7,761 bases of DNA, taken from contig CAKTKT010000068.1 of NCBI GenBank assembly GCA_934572325.1, positions 1 to 7,761 of the forward strand. Reading direction: 5' to 3'. The stretch is from an uncultured Oscillospiraceae bacterium. GTDB taxonomy: Bacteria; Bacillota; Clostridia; Oscillospirales; Oscillospiraceae. Under the pieces are notes generated by a model. It saw only the letters and a program-made list of their open reading frames with translations, ran no database searches and was not told where the DNA came from. Position numbers and translations under genes: made by a program. Below, in pieces: positions 1 through 5,497 of this stretch; positions within the stretch are counted from its first letter, which is position 1; every line of letters begins with the position of its first letter.

Positions 1-454
1 TGTCGGGATTGAGCTGTATGTACTCCTCAAAGAGGGAGAGGCAGTTTCTAAGCAGCGCCTCCTTTCGCGCGGCGCTCACGCGGTCAGTCTTGTCGCGCAG
101 CTCGCGCACCTCGGCGATATACCATTTGCCCGAAGTGTCGATGTCTGCCGCCTTGGCGCGGCTCAAGCCCTCCACCAGCACGCGCGTCGCGCCGCCGCGC
201 GGCTGGCGAAGCTGCTGGCGCACGCGGCAGATCGTGCCGACATGGTATATCTCGCTCTCGTCCGGCGCATCGGCGATGGGGTCCTTCTGCGCGGCGAGGA
301 AAATGAGCTGATCCGTCCTCACCGCCTCGTTCAGCGCCGCGACGGACGCGCTGCGCTCCACATCGAAGGTGAGGAGCATCCCCGGGAAAATGCTCAGCCC
401 GCGCAGAGCGAGCAAAGGCATATTTTTAACTTCATATAATAATTCGCTGTTCAT
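1..454 (-). CDS. lon: Lon protease, N-terminal part (runs off the left edge)
   Basis: The first 151 codons of an ATP-dependent serine protease of the Lon family, which degrades misfolded and some regulatory proteins in the cytoplasm. Only the N-terminal substrate-recognition domain is visible; the AAA+ and Ser-Lys protease domains lie outside the window. The protein begins MNSELLYEVKNMPLLALRGL and continues with the FPGM motif (residues 24-27), V-x-R-S-x-x-A-x-x-A and an AAQKDP motif near residues 54-59, all typical of Lon N-domains. The ATG at 452-454 is chosen because an AGGAG ribosome binding site precedes it at good spacing and because the family's usual N-terminus begins a few residues before the PLLALRG-type motif. 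It lies 40 bases after clpX on the same strand, in the standard tig-clpP-clpX-lon order, so it is probably co-transcribed. Family identification is firm; the rest of the gene cannot be judged. Confidence 0.93.
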   Translation of the reverse strand, partial: MNSELLYEVKNMPLLALRGLSIFPGMLLTFDVERSASVAALNEAVRTDQLIFLAAQKDPIADAPDESEIYHVGTICRVRQQLRQPRGGATRVLVEGLSRAKAADIDTSGKWYIAEVRELRDKTDRVSAARKEALLRNCLSLFEEYIQLNPD

Positions 455-461
455 GCTTTTT

Positions 462-474
462 CTCCTTTCAGGAG
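462..474 (-). promoter_or_regulatory. lon ribosome binding site inside a small hairpin
   Basis: On the minus strand the sequence is CTCCT-GAA-AGGAG followed by AAAAAGC and the lon ATG. The AGGAG is the lon Shine-Dalgarno and is also the 3' arm of a 5-bp hairpin with a triloop. The pairing is seen in the sequence; that it dampens lon translation is inference, and the stem is short. Confidence 0.45.
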
Positions 475-494
475 GATAGAGTTTCCTTGCAGGC

Positions 495-1763
495 TTAGCT
501 GCCCGTTTTGTCGTTGATATGCTCGACGCGCGGCTGCTCCGTGCCGTTGACGCTCGCCGCCGTGACGGTCACGCGGCTCACGGTCGGGTCGGAGGGGATG
601 GCGTACATGATGTCCGTCATCACGCCCTCCATGACGCTGCGCAGTCCGCGCGCGCCTATCTTCATCGCTATCGCCTTGTCGGCGACAGCCTCCAGCGCCT
701 CCGGCTCAAAGTCGAGCCTGACCTTGTCATAGTCGAACAGCGCCTTGTACTGCTTCGTCATGGCGTTCTTCGGCTCGGTGAGAATGCGCACAAGATCCTC
801 GCGCGTGAGCGAGGCGAGCGAGGCAATGACCGGCAGACGACCGACAAGCTCCGGAATGATGCCGAACTTCAGAAGATCGTGCTGCTGCACCTGCGCAAGG
901 ATCTCCCCCACATCGCGCTCGCTGTTGCTGACGATGTCCGCGCCGAAGCCCATGGTTTTCTTGTTCGTGCGCTTCTCGATGATTTTATCCAGCCCGTCAA
1001 ACGCGCCGCCGCAGATAAAGAGGATATTTGTCGTATCGACCTGAATGAACTCCTGATGCGGGTGCTTGCGCCCGCCCTGCGGCGGAACGTTCGCCACTGT
1101 TCCCTCAAGGAGCTTGAGAAGCGCCTGCTGCACGCCCTCGCCGGACACGTCGCGCGTGATGGAGGTGTTCTCGCTCTTGCGGGCAATCTTATCTATCTCG
1201 TCGATGTAGATGATGCCGCGCTGGGCGCGCTCCACATCGAAATCCGCCGCCTGAAGGAGCTTGAGGATGACGTTCTCCACATCCTCGCCGACGTAGCCCG
1301 CCTCCGTGAGCGTGGTGGCGTCGGCAATGGCAAACGGCACGTCGAGCATCTTTGCAAGCGTCTGGGCGAAGAGCGTTTTGCCGCTGCCGGTCGGTCCTAT
1401 GAGCAGAATGTTGCTCTTTTGCAGCTCAACGTCCGATTTTCCGGCGTGGAGGATGCGCTTATAGTGATTGTACACCGCGACGGACAGCGTTACCTTCGCC
1501 CTGTCCTGCCCAATGACATACTCGTCAAGGCGCGCCTTGATCTGCATGGGCTTGGGCAGACGCTCGAACACGAGCGGCAGACCGTCATAGCCGCTGACGC
1601 CCGCCGGCGCGGGCGCGCCGCCCTCGTCGATTATACTGGCGCACATACGCACGCACTCATCGCATATATAGCTGCCGTTTCCGGCAATAAGGCGGTTGAC
1701 CGCAGACTGCGGCTTGCCGCAGAATGAACACCTCAGGCTTCTTCTGTCATCAAACTTACCCAT
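495..1763 (-). CDS. clpX: ClpX, ATP-dependent unfoldase of the ClpXP protease
   Basis: Full-length ClpX (422 residues, normal for the family). This hexameric AAA+ unfoldase recognises tagged proteins, unfolds them and threads them into ClpP. Visible in order: zinc-binding domain with Cys12, Cys15, Cys34 and Cys37; Walker A GPTGSGKT at 123-130; pore-1 loop GYVG at 156-159; Walker B IIYIDEID at 184-191; RKH pore loop at 232-234; the ClpP-binding loop as MGF at 271-273 (usually IGF); arginine finger Arg309 in the IPELVGRLP motif; sensor II GARG at 370-373. Start ATG at 1761-1763 has AAGGGGA upstream and gives a canonical N-terminus. It follows clpP by 72 bases, with a strong hairpin between them, and precedes lon by 40. 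The ATPase machinery is intact. The Met for Ile in the ClpP loop is conservative and probably harmless. Confidence 0.98.
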   Translation of the reverse strand: MGKFDDRRSLRCSFCGKPQSAVNRLIAGNGSYICDECVRMCASIIDEGGAPAPAGVSGYDGLPLVFERLPKPMQIKARLDEYVIGQDRAKVTLSVAVYNHYKRILHAGKSDVELQKSNILLIGPTGSGKTLFAQTLAKMLDVPFAIADATTLTEAGYVGEDVENVILKLLQAADFDVERAQRGIIYIDEIDKIARKSENTSITRDVSGEGVQQALLKLLEGTVANVPPQGGRKHPHQEFIQVDTTNILFICGGAFDGLDKIIEKRTNKKTMGFGADIVSNSERDVGEILAQVQQHDLLKFGIIPELVGRLPVIASLASLTREDLVRILTEPKNAMTKQYKALFDYDKVRLDFEPEALEAVADKAIAMKIGARGLRSVMEGVMTDIMYAIPSDPTVSRVTVTAASVNGTEQPRVEHINDKTGS

Positions 1764-1789
1764 GCTGTTTTCCCCTTTTCGATTTAAAA

Positions 1790-1817
1790 CTATGGGGGAA
1801 CGACTGTTCCCCCATAG
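1790..1817 (-). terminator. clpP-clpX intergenic hairpin (terminator or attenuator)
   Basis: A perfect 12-bp inverted repeat with a 4-base loop: on the minus strand CTATGGGGGAAC, loop AGTC, GTTCCCCCATAG, followed directly by TTTTAAAT. The stem is strong but the U-run is only four bases, so it may be a partial terminator, an mRNA 3'-end stabiliser for clpP, or a processing site. Its 3' arm (TTCCCC) can also pair with the clpX ribosome binding site (GGGGAA), about 18 bases downstream. The structure is seen; the function is inferred. Confidence 0.7.
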
Positions 1818-1835
1818 AAGATCCTATTCTACGAT

Positions 1836-2417
1836 TCAGCGCTTGTATATAACCTTGTCGATGATACCGTAGTTCTGTGCTTCCTCGGCGGTCATAAAAT
1901 GGTCGCGCTCGCAGTCCGCCTCTATCGTCTCGATGCTCTTGCCGGTATTCTCGGCGAGGATGGAGTTGAGGCGCTTTTTTATCTTGAGTATCTGCTCCGC
2001 CTGGATCTGTATATCCGTGCACTGCCCCTGGCTGCCGCCGGAGGGCTGGTGGATCATGATCTCGGCGTTCGGCAGCGCGATGCGCTTGCCCTTTGCGCCG
2101 CAGGACAGCAGAAACGCGCCCATCGACGCCGCCATGCCGATGCAGATGGTGGAGACGTCCGGCTTAATGTACTGCATGGTGTCGTATATCGCAAGACCGG
2201 CAGTGACAACGCCGCCGGGGCTGTTGATATAAAACTGTATGTCCTTGTCGGGATCCTGCGCCTCAAGATACAGAAGCTGCGCCACGATGAGGCTCGCGGT
2301 CGTGTTGTTGACCTCCTCGGAGAGCATGACGATCCTGTCGTTAAGAAGGCGGGAGAAAATGTCATACGAGCGCTCGCCGCGGCTGGTCTGTTCCACTACA
2401 TAAGGTACTAAACTCAT
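1836..2417 (-). CDS. clpP: ClpP, proteolytic subunit of the Clp protease
   Basis: Full-length ClpP (193 residues), a serine peptidase that assembles into a 14-subunit barrel and cuts proteins delivered by ClpX. The catalytic triad is complete: Ser98 in the GMAASMGAFLL motif, His123 in MIHQP, and Asp172 in CERDHFM. The oxyanion-side glycines of INSPGG (64-69) are present. The short N-terminus (MSLVPYVVEQTSRGERSYDI) has the usual processing and axial-loop region. The ATG at 2415-2417 is preceded by AAAGGAG (2429-2435) and gives the standard family start. It lies 61 bases after tig with no clear terminator or promoter between, so it probably depends on the tig promoter. The next gene is clpX, its ATPase partner. 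Nothing is unusual in the coding sequence. Confidence 0.98.
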   Translation of the reverse strand: MSLVPYVVEQTSRGERSYDIFSRLLNDRIVMLSEEVNNTTASLIVAQLLYLEAQDPDKDIQFYINSPGGVVTAGLAIYDTMQYIKPDVSTICIGMAASMGAFLLSCGAKGKRIALPNAEIMIHQPSGGSQGQCTDIQIQAEQILKIKKRLNSILAENTGKSIETIEADCERDHFMTAEEAQNYGIIDKVIYKR

Positions 2418-2478
2418 TCTATTAAACTCTCCTTTAAAATATCAGCGTCCAAGAGAGCATATCCTATATCCCGGATAA

Positions 2479-3981
2479 TTATTCAGCGATTACCTTGGGG
2501 GCTGCTTTCTTTCTGGCGGTCTTGGGCTTCGCCTCGGGCTTTGCCTCGGCTGTGTCCGTTCCCTCCTCGGTCTTCCTGGTCTTGGTGCTCTTCCTGGTCT
2601 TGGGCTTTGCCTCGGTCTCCGTATCGGCTGCGGGCTCTACGGCGGTCTCCTCCGTCTTGGCGGGCTTCTTGGCTCTGGTCTTCTTCGCGGGCTTTGCCCC
2701 GACGGCGACGGCGCTGTCGAACATTATGGCGGAAGCCTTGTCCTTCTTGCACTCCTCCTTGATGAAATCAATGCCGAAGTACTTCTTTAGATCCTCGGGA
2801 GACGCCTTGACGTCCTCGCCGACCTTCTTGAGGTATTCCTCAACGTCCTCGTCGCTGATCTCGATATTCTCCGCCTTGACGATGGCGTCAATGAGCATAT
2901 CGTTCTTCACCTGAAACTCCGCTGCGGGGCGGAGGCTGTTGTTGAGCGTCGCCTCGTCCAGCCCCATCATCTCCTTGAGCTTGTCAAGGGGAACGCTGCG
3001 ATCGGACATGCCGTAGTTGGCGGCATAGCCGCGAATCATCTCCTCGAGCTTGTCATCGACCATGACCTCGGGAATGTCGGCAGTGAGGTTATCGCACGCC
3101 TGGCGGAGTATATCGGTGCGGAATTTGTTCTCCGCCTGCTCGCTCGCGGTCTTTTCGAGGTTGGCGCGGAGGTCCGCCCGATACTCGTCGAGCGTGTCAA
3201 ACTCGGAAACGTCCTTTGCAAACTCATCGTCCAGCTCCGGAAGCTCCGGCGTGGTGAGGCTGTTGAGCCTGACCTTGAAAACCGCCGCCTTGCCGGCGAG
3301 AGACTCGACATAATCATCGGGGAAGGTGACGTCGATATCCTTCTCCTCGCCGATATTCATGCCGACGATCTGCTCCTCAAAGCCGGGAACGAAGGAGTTC
3401 GAGCCAAGCTCAAGGTCATAGCCCTCCGCCTTGCCGCCGTCGAAGCGCTCGCCGTCGAGATATCCGTCAAAGTCGATGTTGGCGGTGTCGCCCATTGCGG
3501 CGGCGCGATCCTCGACCGTCAGCATACGCGCGTTGCGCTTGCGCACGGATTCGATCTCCTCATCGACCTTGGCTTCATCAACGGCAACGGCGTCCTTCTC
3601 CGCCTCGAGCCCCTTGTACTGACCGAGAGTGACCTCGGGGTAGAGGGTGACGACAAAGGTGTACTCCACGGTGCGCTCATCCGTGACCTTTACGTCGGAA
3701 ACGGAGGGCGCGCCGACGATCCTCAGCTCGGAAGCGGTCAGACCGGCTTCAAAAGCCTCGGGCGCAAGCTCATCAATTGCGTCCTGATAGAACACGTCTG
3801 CACCGTACATCCCCTCGACAACGGCGCGCGGCGCCTTGCCCTTGCGGAAGCCCGGAATATATATATCGCGCTTGGCTTTCAGGTAAGCCTTGTTGACGGC
3901 GGCTTCAAATTCAGCCTTGTCGGACTCCACCTGAAATGATGCGGAATTATTCTCTTTCTTCTCTACGTTCTTGAGATTCAT
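2479..3981 (-). CDS. tig: Trigger factor with a long lysine-rich C-terminal tail
   Basis: Ribosome-bound chaperone that meets nascent chains at the exit tunnel. Domains in order: N-terminal ribosome-binding domain with the signature GFRKGKAP at 44-51; FKBP-type peptidyl-prolyl isomerase domain at about 159-245, with GD 164-165, FDG 171-173 and FVPGFEEQIVG 197-207; helical C-terminal chaperone domain to about residue 428. The usual family length is about 430 residues; this protein has 500. Residues 429-500 are an added tail made almost only of Lys, Ala, Pro, Glu, Thr and Arg, with repeated KTRK and AKPK units, and it is expected to be disordered. Start ATG at 3979-3981 has AGGAGG nine bases upstream and a promoter further out. 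It is the first gene of the tig-clpP-clpX-lon cluster. The core identification is firm; the tail's role is unknown. Confidence 0.97.
   Translation of the reverse strand: MNLKNVEKKENNSASFQVESDKAEFEAAVNKAYLKAKRDIYIPGFRKGKAPRAVVEGMYGADVFYQDAIDELAPEAFEAGLTASELRIVGAPSVSDVKVTDERTVEYTFVVTLYPEVTLGQYKGLEAEKDAVAVDEAKVDEEIESVRKRNARMLTVEDRAAAMGDTANIDFDGYLDGERFDGGKAEGYDLELGSNSFVPGFEEQIVGMNIGEEKDIDVTFPDDYVESLAGKAAVFKVRLNSLTTPELPELDDEFAKDVSEFDTLDEYRADLRANLEKTASEQAENKFRTDILRQACDNLTADIPEVMVDDKLEEMIRGYAANYGMSDRSVPLDKLKEMMGLDEATLNNSLRPAAEFQVKNDMLIDAIVKAENIEISDEDVEEYLKKVGEDVKASPEDLKKYFGIDFIKEECKKDKASAIMFDSAVAVGAKPAKKTRAKKPAKTEETAVEPAADTETEAKPKTRKSTKTRKTEEGTDTAEAKPEAKPKTARKKAAPKVIAE
2482..2697 (-). repeat. Low-complexity repeat region coding the trigger factor tail
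   Basis: This stretch codes for tail residues 429-500. Short direct repeats are visible on the plus strand: TCTTCCTGGTCTTGG at 2571-2585 and again at 2589-2603 (period 18 bases, six codons), and GGGCTTTGCCTCGG at 2536-2549 and 2602-2615 (66 bases apart, 22 codons). All offsets are multiples of three, so repeat gain or loss would keep the frame. This suggests growth by slippage or short duplications, which is inference. Confidence 0.75.
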
Positions 3982-3990
3982 GGTTGATTT

Positions 3991-3996
3991 CCTCCT
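3991..3996 (-). promoter_or_regulatory. tig ribosome binding site
   Basis: AGGAGG on the minus strand, nine bases before the tig ATG. A perfect anti-16S match, which fixes the tig start. Confidence 0.85.
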
Positions 3997-4018
3997 CTAT
4001 ATGTGCATAACCTGTTGT

Positions 4019-4047
4019 ATATTAGCAGATTTCTTCTTGAAAATCAA
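4019..4047 (-). promoter_or_regulatory. Promoter of the tig-clpP-clpX-lon cluster
   Basis: On the minus strand a -35 box TTGATT (4042-4047) and a -10 box TAATAT (4019-4024) are separated by exactly 17 bases, and TGC directly before the -10 box forms an extended -10 element. Transcription would start near position 4012, giving a leader of about 30 bases with AGGAGG. This fits a housekeeping sigma-A promoter. I see no CIRCE or CtsR-type operator at it. Confidence 0.75.
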
Positions 4048-4071
4048 TGACAAATTAAATACTTTTTCAAG
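4036..4071. repeat. Inverted repeat over the tig -35 region
   Basis: Perfect 8-base arms CTTGAAAA (4036-4043) and TTTTCAAG (4064-4071), 20 bases apart. The left arm overlaps the edge of the -35 box and the spacer. It could be a repressor or activator site, or chance in AT-rich DNA. The arms lie upstream of the expected transcription start, so an RNA hairpin from the tig transcript is not expected. Confidence 0.45.
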
Positions 4072-4108
4072 TTTTTCATAATTGTCTCAGGGTATGTGAT
4101 TTTCGCGG

Positions 4109-4798
4109 TCAATCCATGAGCCTTACCGGCGAAAAATCCACGAAATCCGCCGAGACGAGCTTATACTGCGTGCCGTCATGCCAGCCGTTGAAGGCATGGC
4201 GGCAGCCCTTGCCGTGAATGTGCCCGTAGCAGCACAGGCGCACCCCGTGCTCCCTGAACAGCGCGAGTATCTCCGGACAGCGATAGTTCATGTATATCGG
4301 CGGATAGTGCAGAAAAACGAGCTTTTCCCGCCCCCCCGCCGCCTTGAGCGACGCTTCAAGGCGCATTATCTCGCGGCGCATGACTTTTCTGTCATGCTCG
4401 CCGCCGCGCTCCTCCTCGTAAAACCAGCCGCGCGTGCCGCAGATGGCATACTCGCCGTACTCAAAGCAGTTATTGTTGAGGATCTCTATCGTGTCTATGC
4501 CGTTTTCGGCAAAAAAACGCTTTGCCCGCGCAGCCGTGCTCCACCAGTAGTCGTGGTTGCCCTTGAGGATTATCTTTTTCCCCGGCAGTCCGTGGATGAA
4601 AAGAAAGTCCTCCCGCGCGTCCTCTATCCCCATCGCCCAGCTCAGATCGCCGCACACGACGGTGACGTCGTCCGGCGTCAGCGGCGCGAACGCGGTCTTC
4701 AGCTTTTCCGTGTGGTTTGCCCAATTGTCGCCGAAAACGTCCATGGGCTTATCCCTGCCGAGCGCAAGGTGAAGATCGCCTATTGCATACAGTGCCAT
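4109..4798 (-). CDS. Calcineurin-like metallophosphoesterase
   Basis: A 229-residue cytoplasmic phosphoesterase of the calcineurin-like superfamily; no signal peptide or membrane segment is visible. All dimetal-site motifs are present in order: D-x-H as Asp8 and His10 in AIGDLHLA, GD at 50-51 in VVCGDLSWAM, GNHD at 80-83 followed by YWW, His164 in FLHYPP, and the G-H-x-H motif as GHIHG at 192-196. The substrate cannot be told from sequence; such proteins hydrolyse phosphomono- or phosphodiesters including nucleotides. Start ATG at 4796-4798 has GAGGAAAG just upstream and puts the first metal motif at its usual position. The gene lies 127 bases before tig, which has its own promoter, and is divergent from the DUF1540 gene across 91 bases. 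No clear terminator follows it. The superfamily is certain, the exact role unknown. Confidence 0.92.
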   Translation of the reverse strand: MALYAIGDLHLALGRDKPMDVFGDNWANHTEKLKTAFAPLTPDDVTVVCGDLSWAMGIEDAREDFLFIHGLPGKKIILKGNHDYWWSTAARAKRFFAENGIDTIEILNNNCFEYGEYAICGTRGWFYEEERGGEHDRKVMRREIMRLEASLKAAGGREKLVFLHYPPIYMNYRCPEILALFREHGVRLCCYGHIHGKGCRHAFNGWHDGTQYKLVSADFVDFSPVRLMD

Positions 4799-4875
4799 AC
4801 TTTCCTCGTTTTTTCAGAATAATAAGCTGCGCCGCCGCAAAAAATAAGTCAAGGGAACCCAAAACCTATTTTTCC

Positions 4876-4881
4876 AGGAGG
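4876..4881 (+). promoter_or_regulatory. Ribosome binding site of the DUF1540 gene
   Basis: AGGAGG followed by CAGCAAAA and ATG on the plus strand, eight bases of spacing. This perfect site is a main reason to accept the short reading frame as a gene. Confidence 0.85.
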
Positions 4882-4889
4882 CAGCAAAA

Positions 4890-5069
4890 ATGAGCGATAA
4901 AAGACGCGACACCAACCCCGGCGTCGGCTGCGACGTCACCAACTGCAAGTACAACACCATCGACTGCCGCTGCAACGCTTCCAAGATAAGCGTGCAGAAC
5001 GAAAAGGCGTGCACCAAGGGCGAGACCTACTGCTCGACCTTCTGTCCCAGAGGCACGGCGAGCGATTGA
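4890..5069 (+). CDS. DUF1540 small cysteine-rich protein
   Basis: A 59-residue protein, the only plus-strand gene in the window. It carries seven cysteines: Cys14, 19, 26, 28, 41, 48 and 52. The spacing C-x4-C-x6-C-x-C, then NASKISV, and a later C-STFC motif match the DUF1540 family as I know it, which is common in Clostridia and is presumed to bind a metal. There is no signal peptide or membrane segment, so a cytoplasmic (or spore-associated) protein is likely. The ATG has a perfect AGGAGG eight bases upstream and the frame ends in TGA. It diverges from the metallophosphoesterase gene and converges on yraN, with hairpins after its stop. I could not find a convincing promoter in the 91-base upstream gap. 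The gene call is strong, family assignment good, function unknown. Confidence 0.85.
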   Translation: MSDKRRDTNPGVGCDVTNCKYNTIDCRCNASKISVQNEKACTKGETYCSTFCPRGTASD

Positions 5070-5086
5070 AGCGCGCCCGACGCGCT
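5070..5086. repeat. Short hairpin just after the DUF1540 stop
   Basis: AGCGCG, loop CCCGA, CGCGCT: a 6-bp GC-rich stem starting at the base after the stop codon. No U-run follows. Possibly protects the transcript end; it may also be chance in GC-rich sequence. Confidence 0.35.
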
Positions 5087-5115
5087 CGGCAGCATGAAGC
5101 TGTGAGCGTGGCTGC

Positions 5116-5137
5116 GGCGGGGGCGGAAGCCCCCGCC
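5116..5137. terminator. GC-rich hairpin between convergent DUF1540 and yraN
   Basis: A perfect 9-bp stem GGCGGGGGC / GCCCCCGCC around a GGAA loop (a GNRA tetraloop in plus-strand RNA). It lies directly after the yraN stop codon on the minus strand and 46 bases after the DUF1540 stop on the plus strand, so one structure could end or protect both transcripts. Neither strand has a real U-run after it (TTACATAAATG on plus), so it is not a classical intrinsic terminator. Confidence 0.6.
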
Positions 5138-5497
5138 TTACATAAATGCGTCCTCTATATGATTCACGGTCACTCTGCCGCGCTCGCCGTCGGGCGCGTA
5201 GACCTCGACAACGTCAAAGCGCGGCTGCTTCTCGCTCTCGTGCGTACACAGCCAAAGCTGCGCCGTTTTAATAATGCGGCGCTGCTTTGCCGCAGTAACA
5301 AACTCCCGCGCCTCGCCGTGGTCGGCGTTCTTGCGGAGCTTCACCTCGGCAAAAACGACGTACTCCTTATTCTCCGCGATCACGTCTATCTCGCCCGCGC
5401 GGCAGGAGAAGTTCATTTCAATTATATTGTACCCCTTGCGGCGCAGATATGCGGCAGCCTGCCGCTCGCCGAAGCTGCCGAGCGAACGCTTGTCCAT
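5138..5497 (-). CDS. yraN: YraN / UPF0102 family endonuclease-like protein
   Basis: A 119-residue protein of the UPF0102 (YraN) family, normal in length. These proteins have a Holliday-junction-resolvase/restriction-endonuclease-like fold; their cellular role is not established. Family motifs are present: GE at 10-11 with A-x-x-x-L, GEID at 35-38, the E-V-K-x-R motif at 51-55 (here EVKLR where EVKTR or EVKYR is common), K-Q at 71-72 and RFDVV at 93-97. The putative nuclease residues Glu11, Asp38, Glu51 and Lys53 are all kept. Its ATG overlaps the rnhB stop by one base (TGATG), with GAGG about 11 bases upstream inside rnhB, so translation is probably coupled. It is the last gene of the lepB-rbgA-rnhB-yraN operon and ends at a GC-rich hairpin. 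Confidence 0.93.
   Translation of the reverse strand: MDKRSLGSFGERQAAAYLRRKGYNIIEMNFSCRAGEIDVIAENKEYVVFAEVKLRKNADHGEAREFVTAAKQRRIIKTAQLWLCTHESEKQPRFDVVEVYAPDGERGRVTVNHIEDAFM

Noticed and set aside
519..1727. A 402-codon plus-strand open frame antisense to clpX
   Set aside because: It mirrors a complete, motif-perfect clpX. Its residues are rich in R, A, L and H, as expected from the complement of GC-rich codons, and it has no family motif or ribosome binding site.
1899..2411. Plus-strand frame of 170 codons antisense to clpP
   Set aside because: Shadow of the intact clpP with no recognisable domain.
2418..2478. Separate promoter or terminator between tig and clpP
   Set aside because: Only a small TATCC-G-GGATA palindrome and no -35/-10 pair with acceptable spacing or hairpin with U-run.
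3982..4108. Riboswitch or CIRCE element upstream of tig
   Set aside because: The leader from the predicted start is only about 30 bases, and there is no TTAGCACTC/GAGTGCTAA pair.
4178..4822. Plus-strand frame of 214 codons antisense to the metallophosphoesterase
   Set aside because: Shadow frame; the minus-strand gene has all dimetal motifs and a ribosome binding site.
4799..4889. Promoters in the divergent gap between the metallophosphoesterase and DUF1540 genes
   Set aside because: A minus-strand TTGACT with TATTAT has a 22-base spacer, and plus-strand candidates lack proper spacing, so I could not support either although promoters are expected here.
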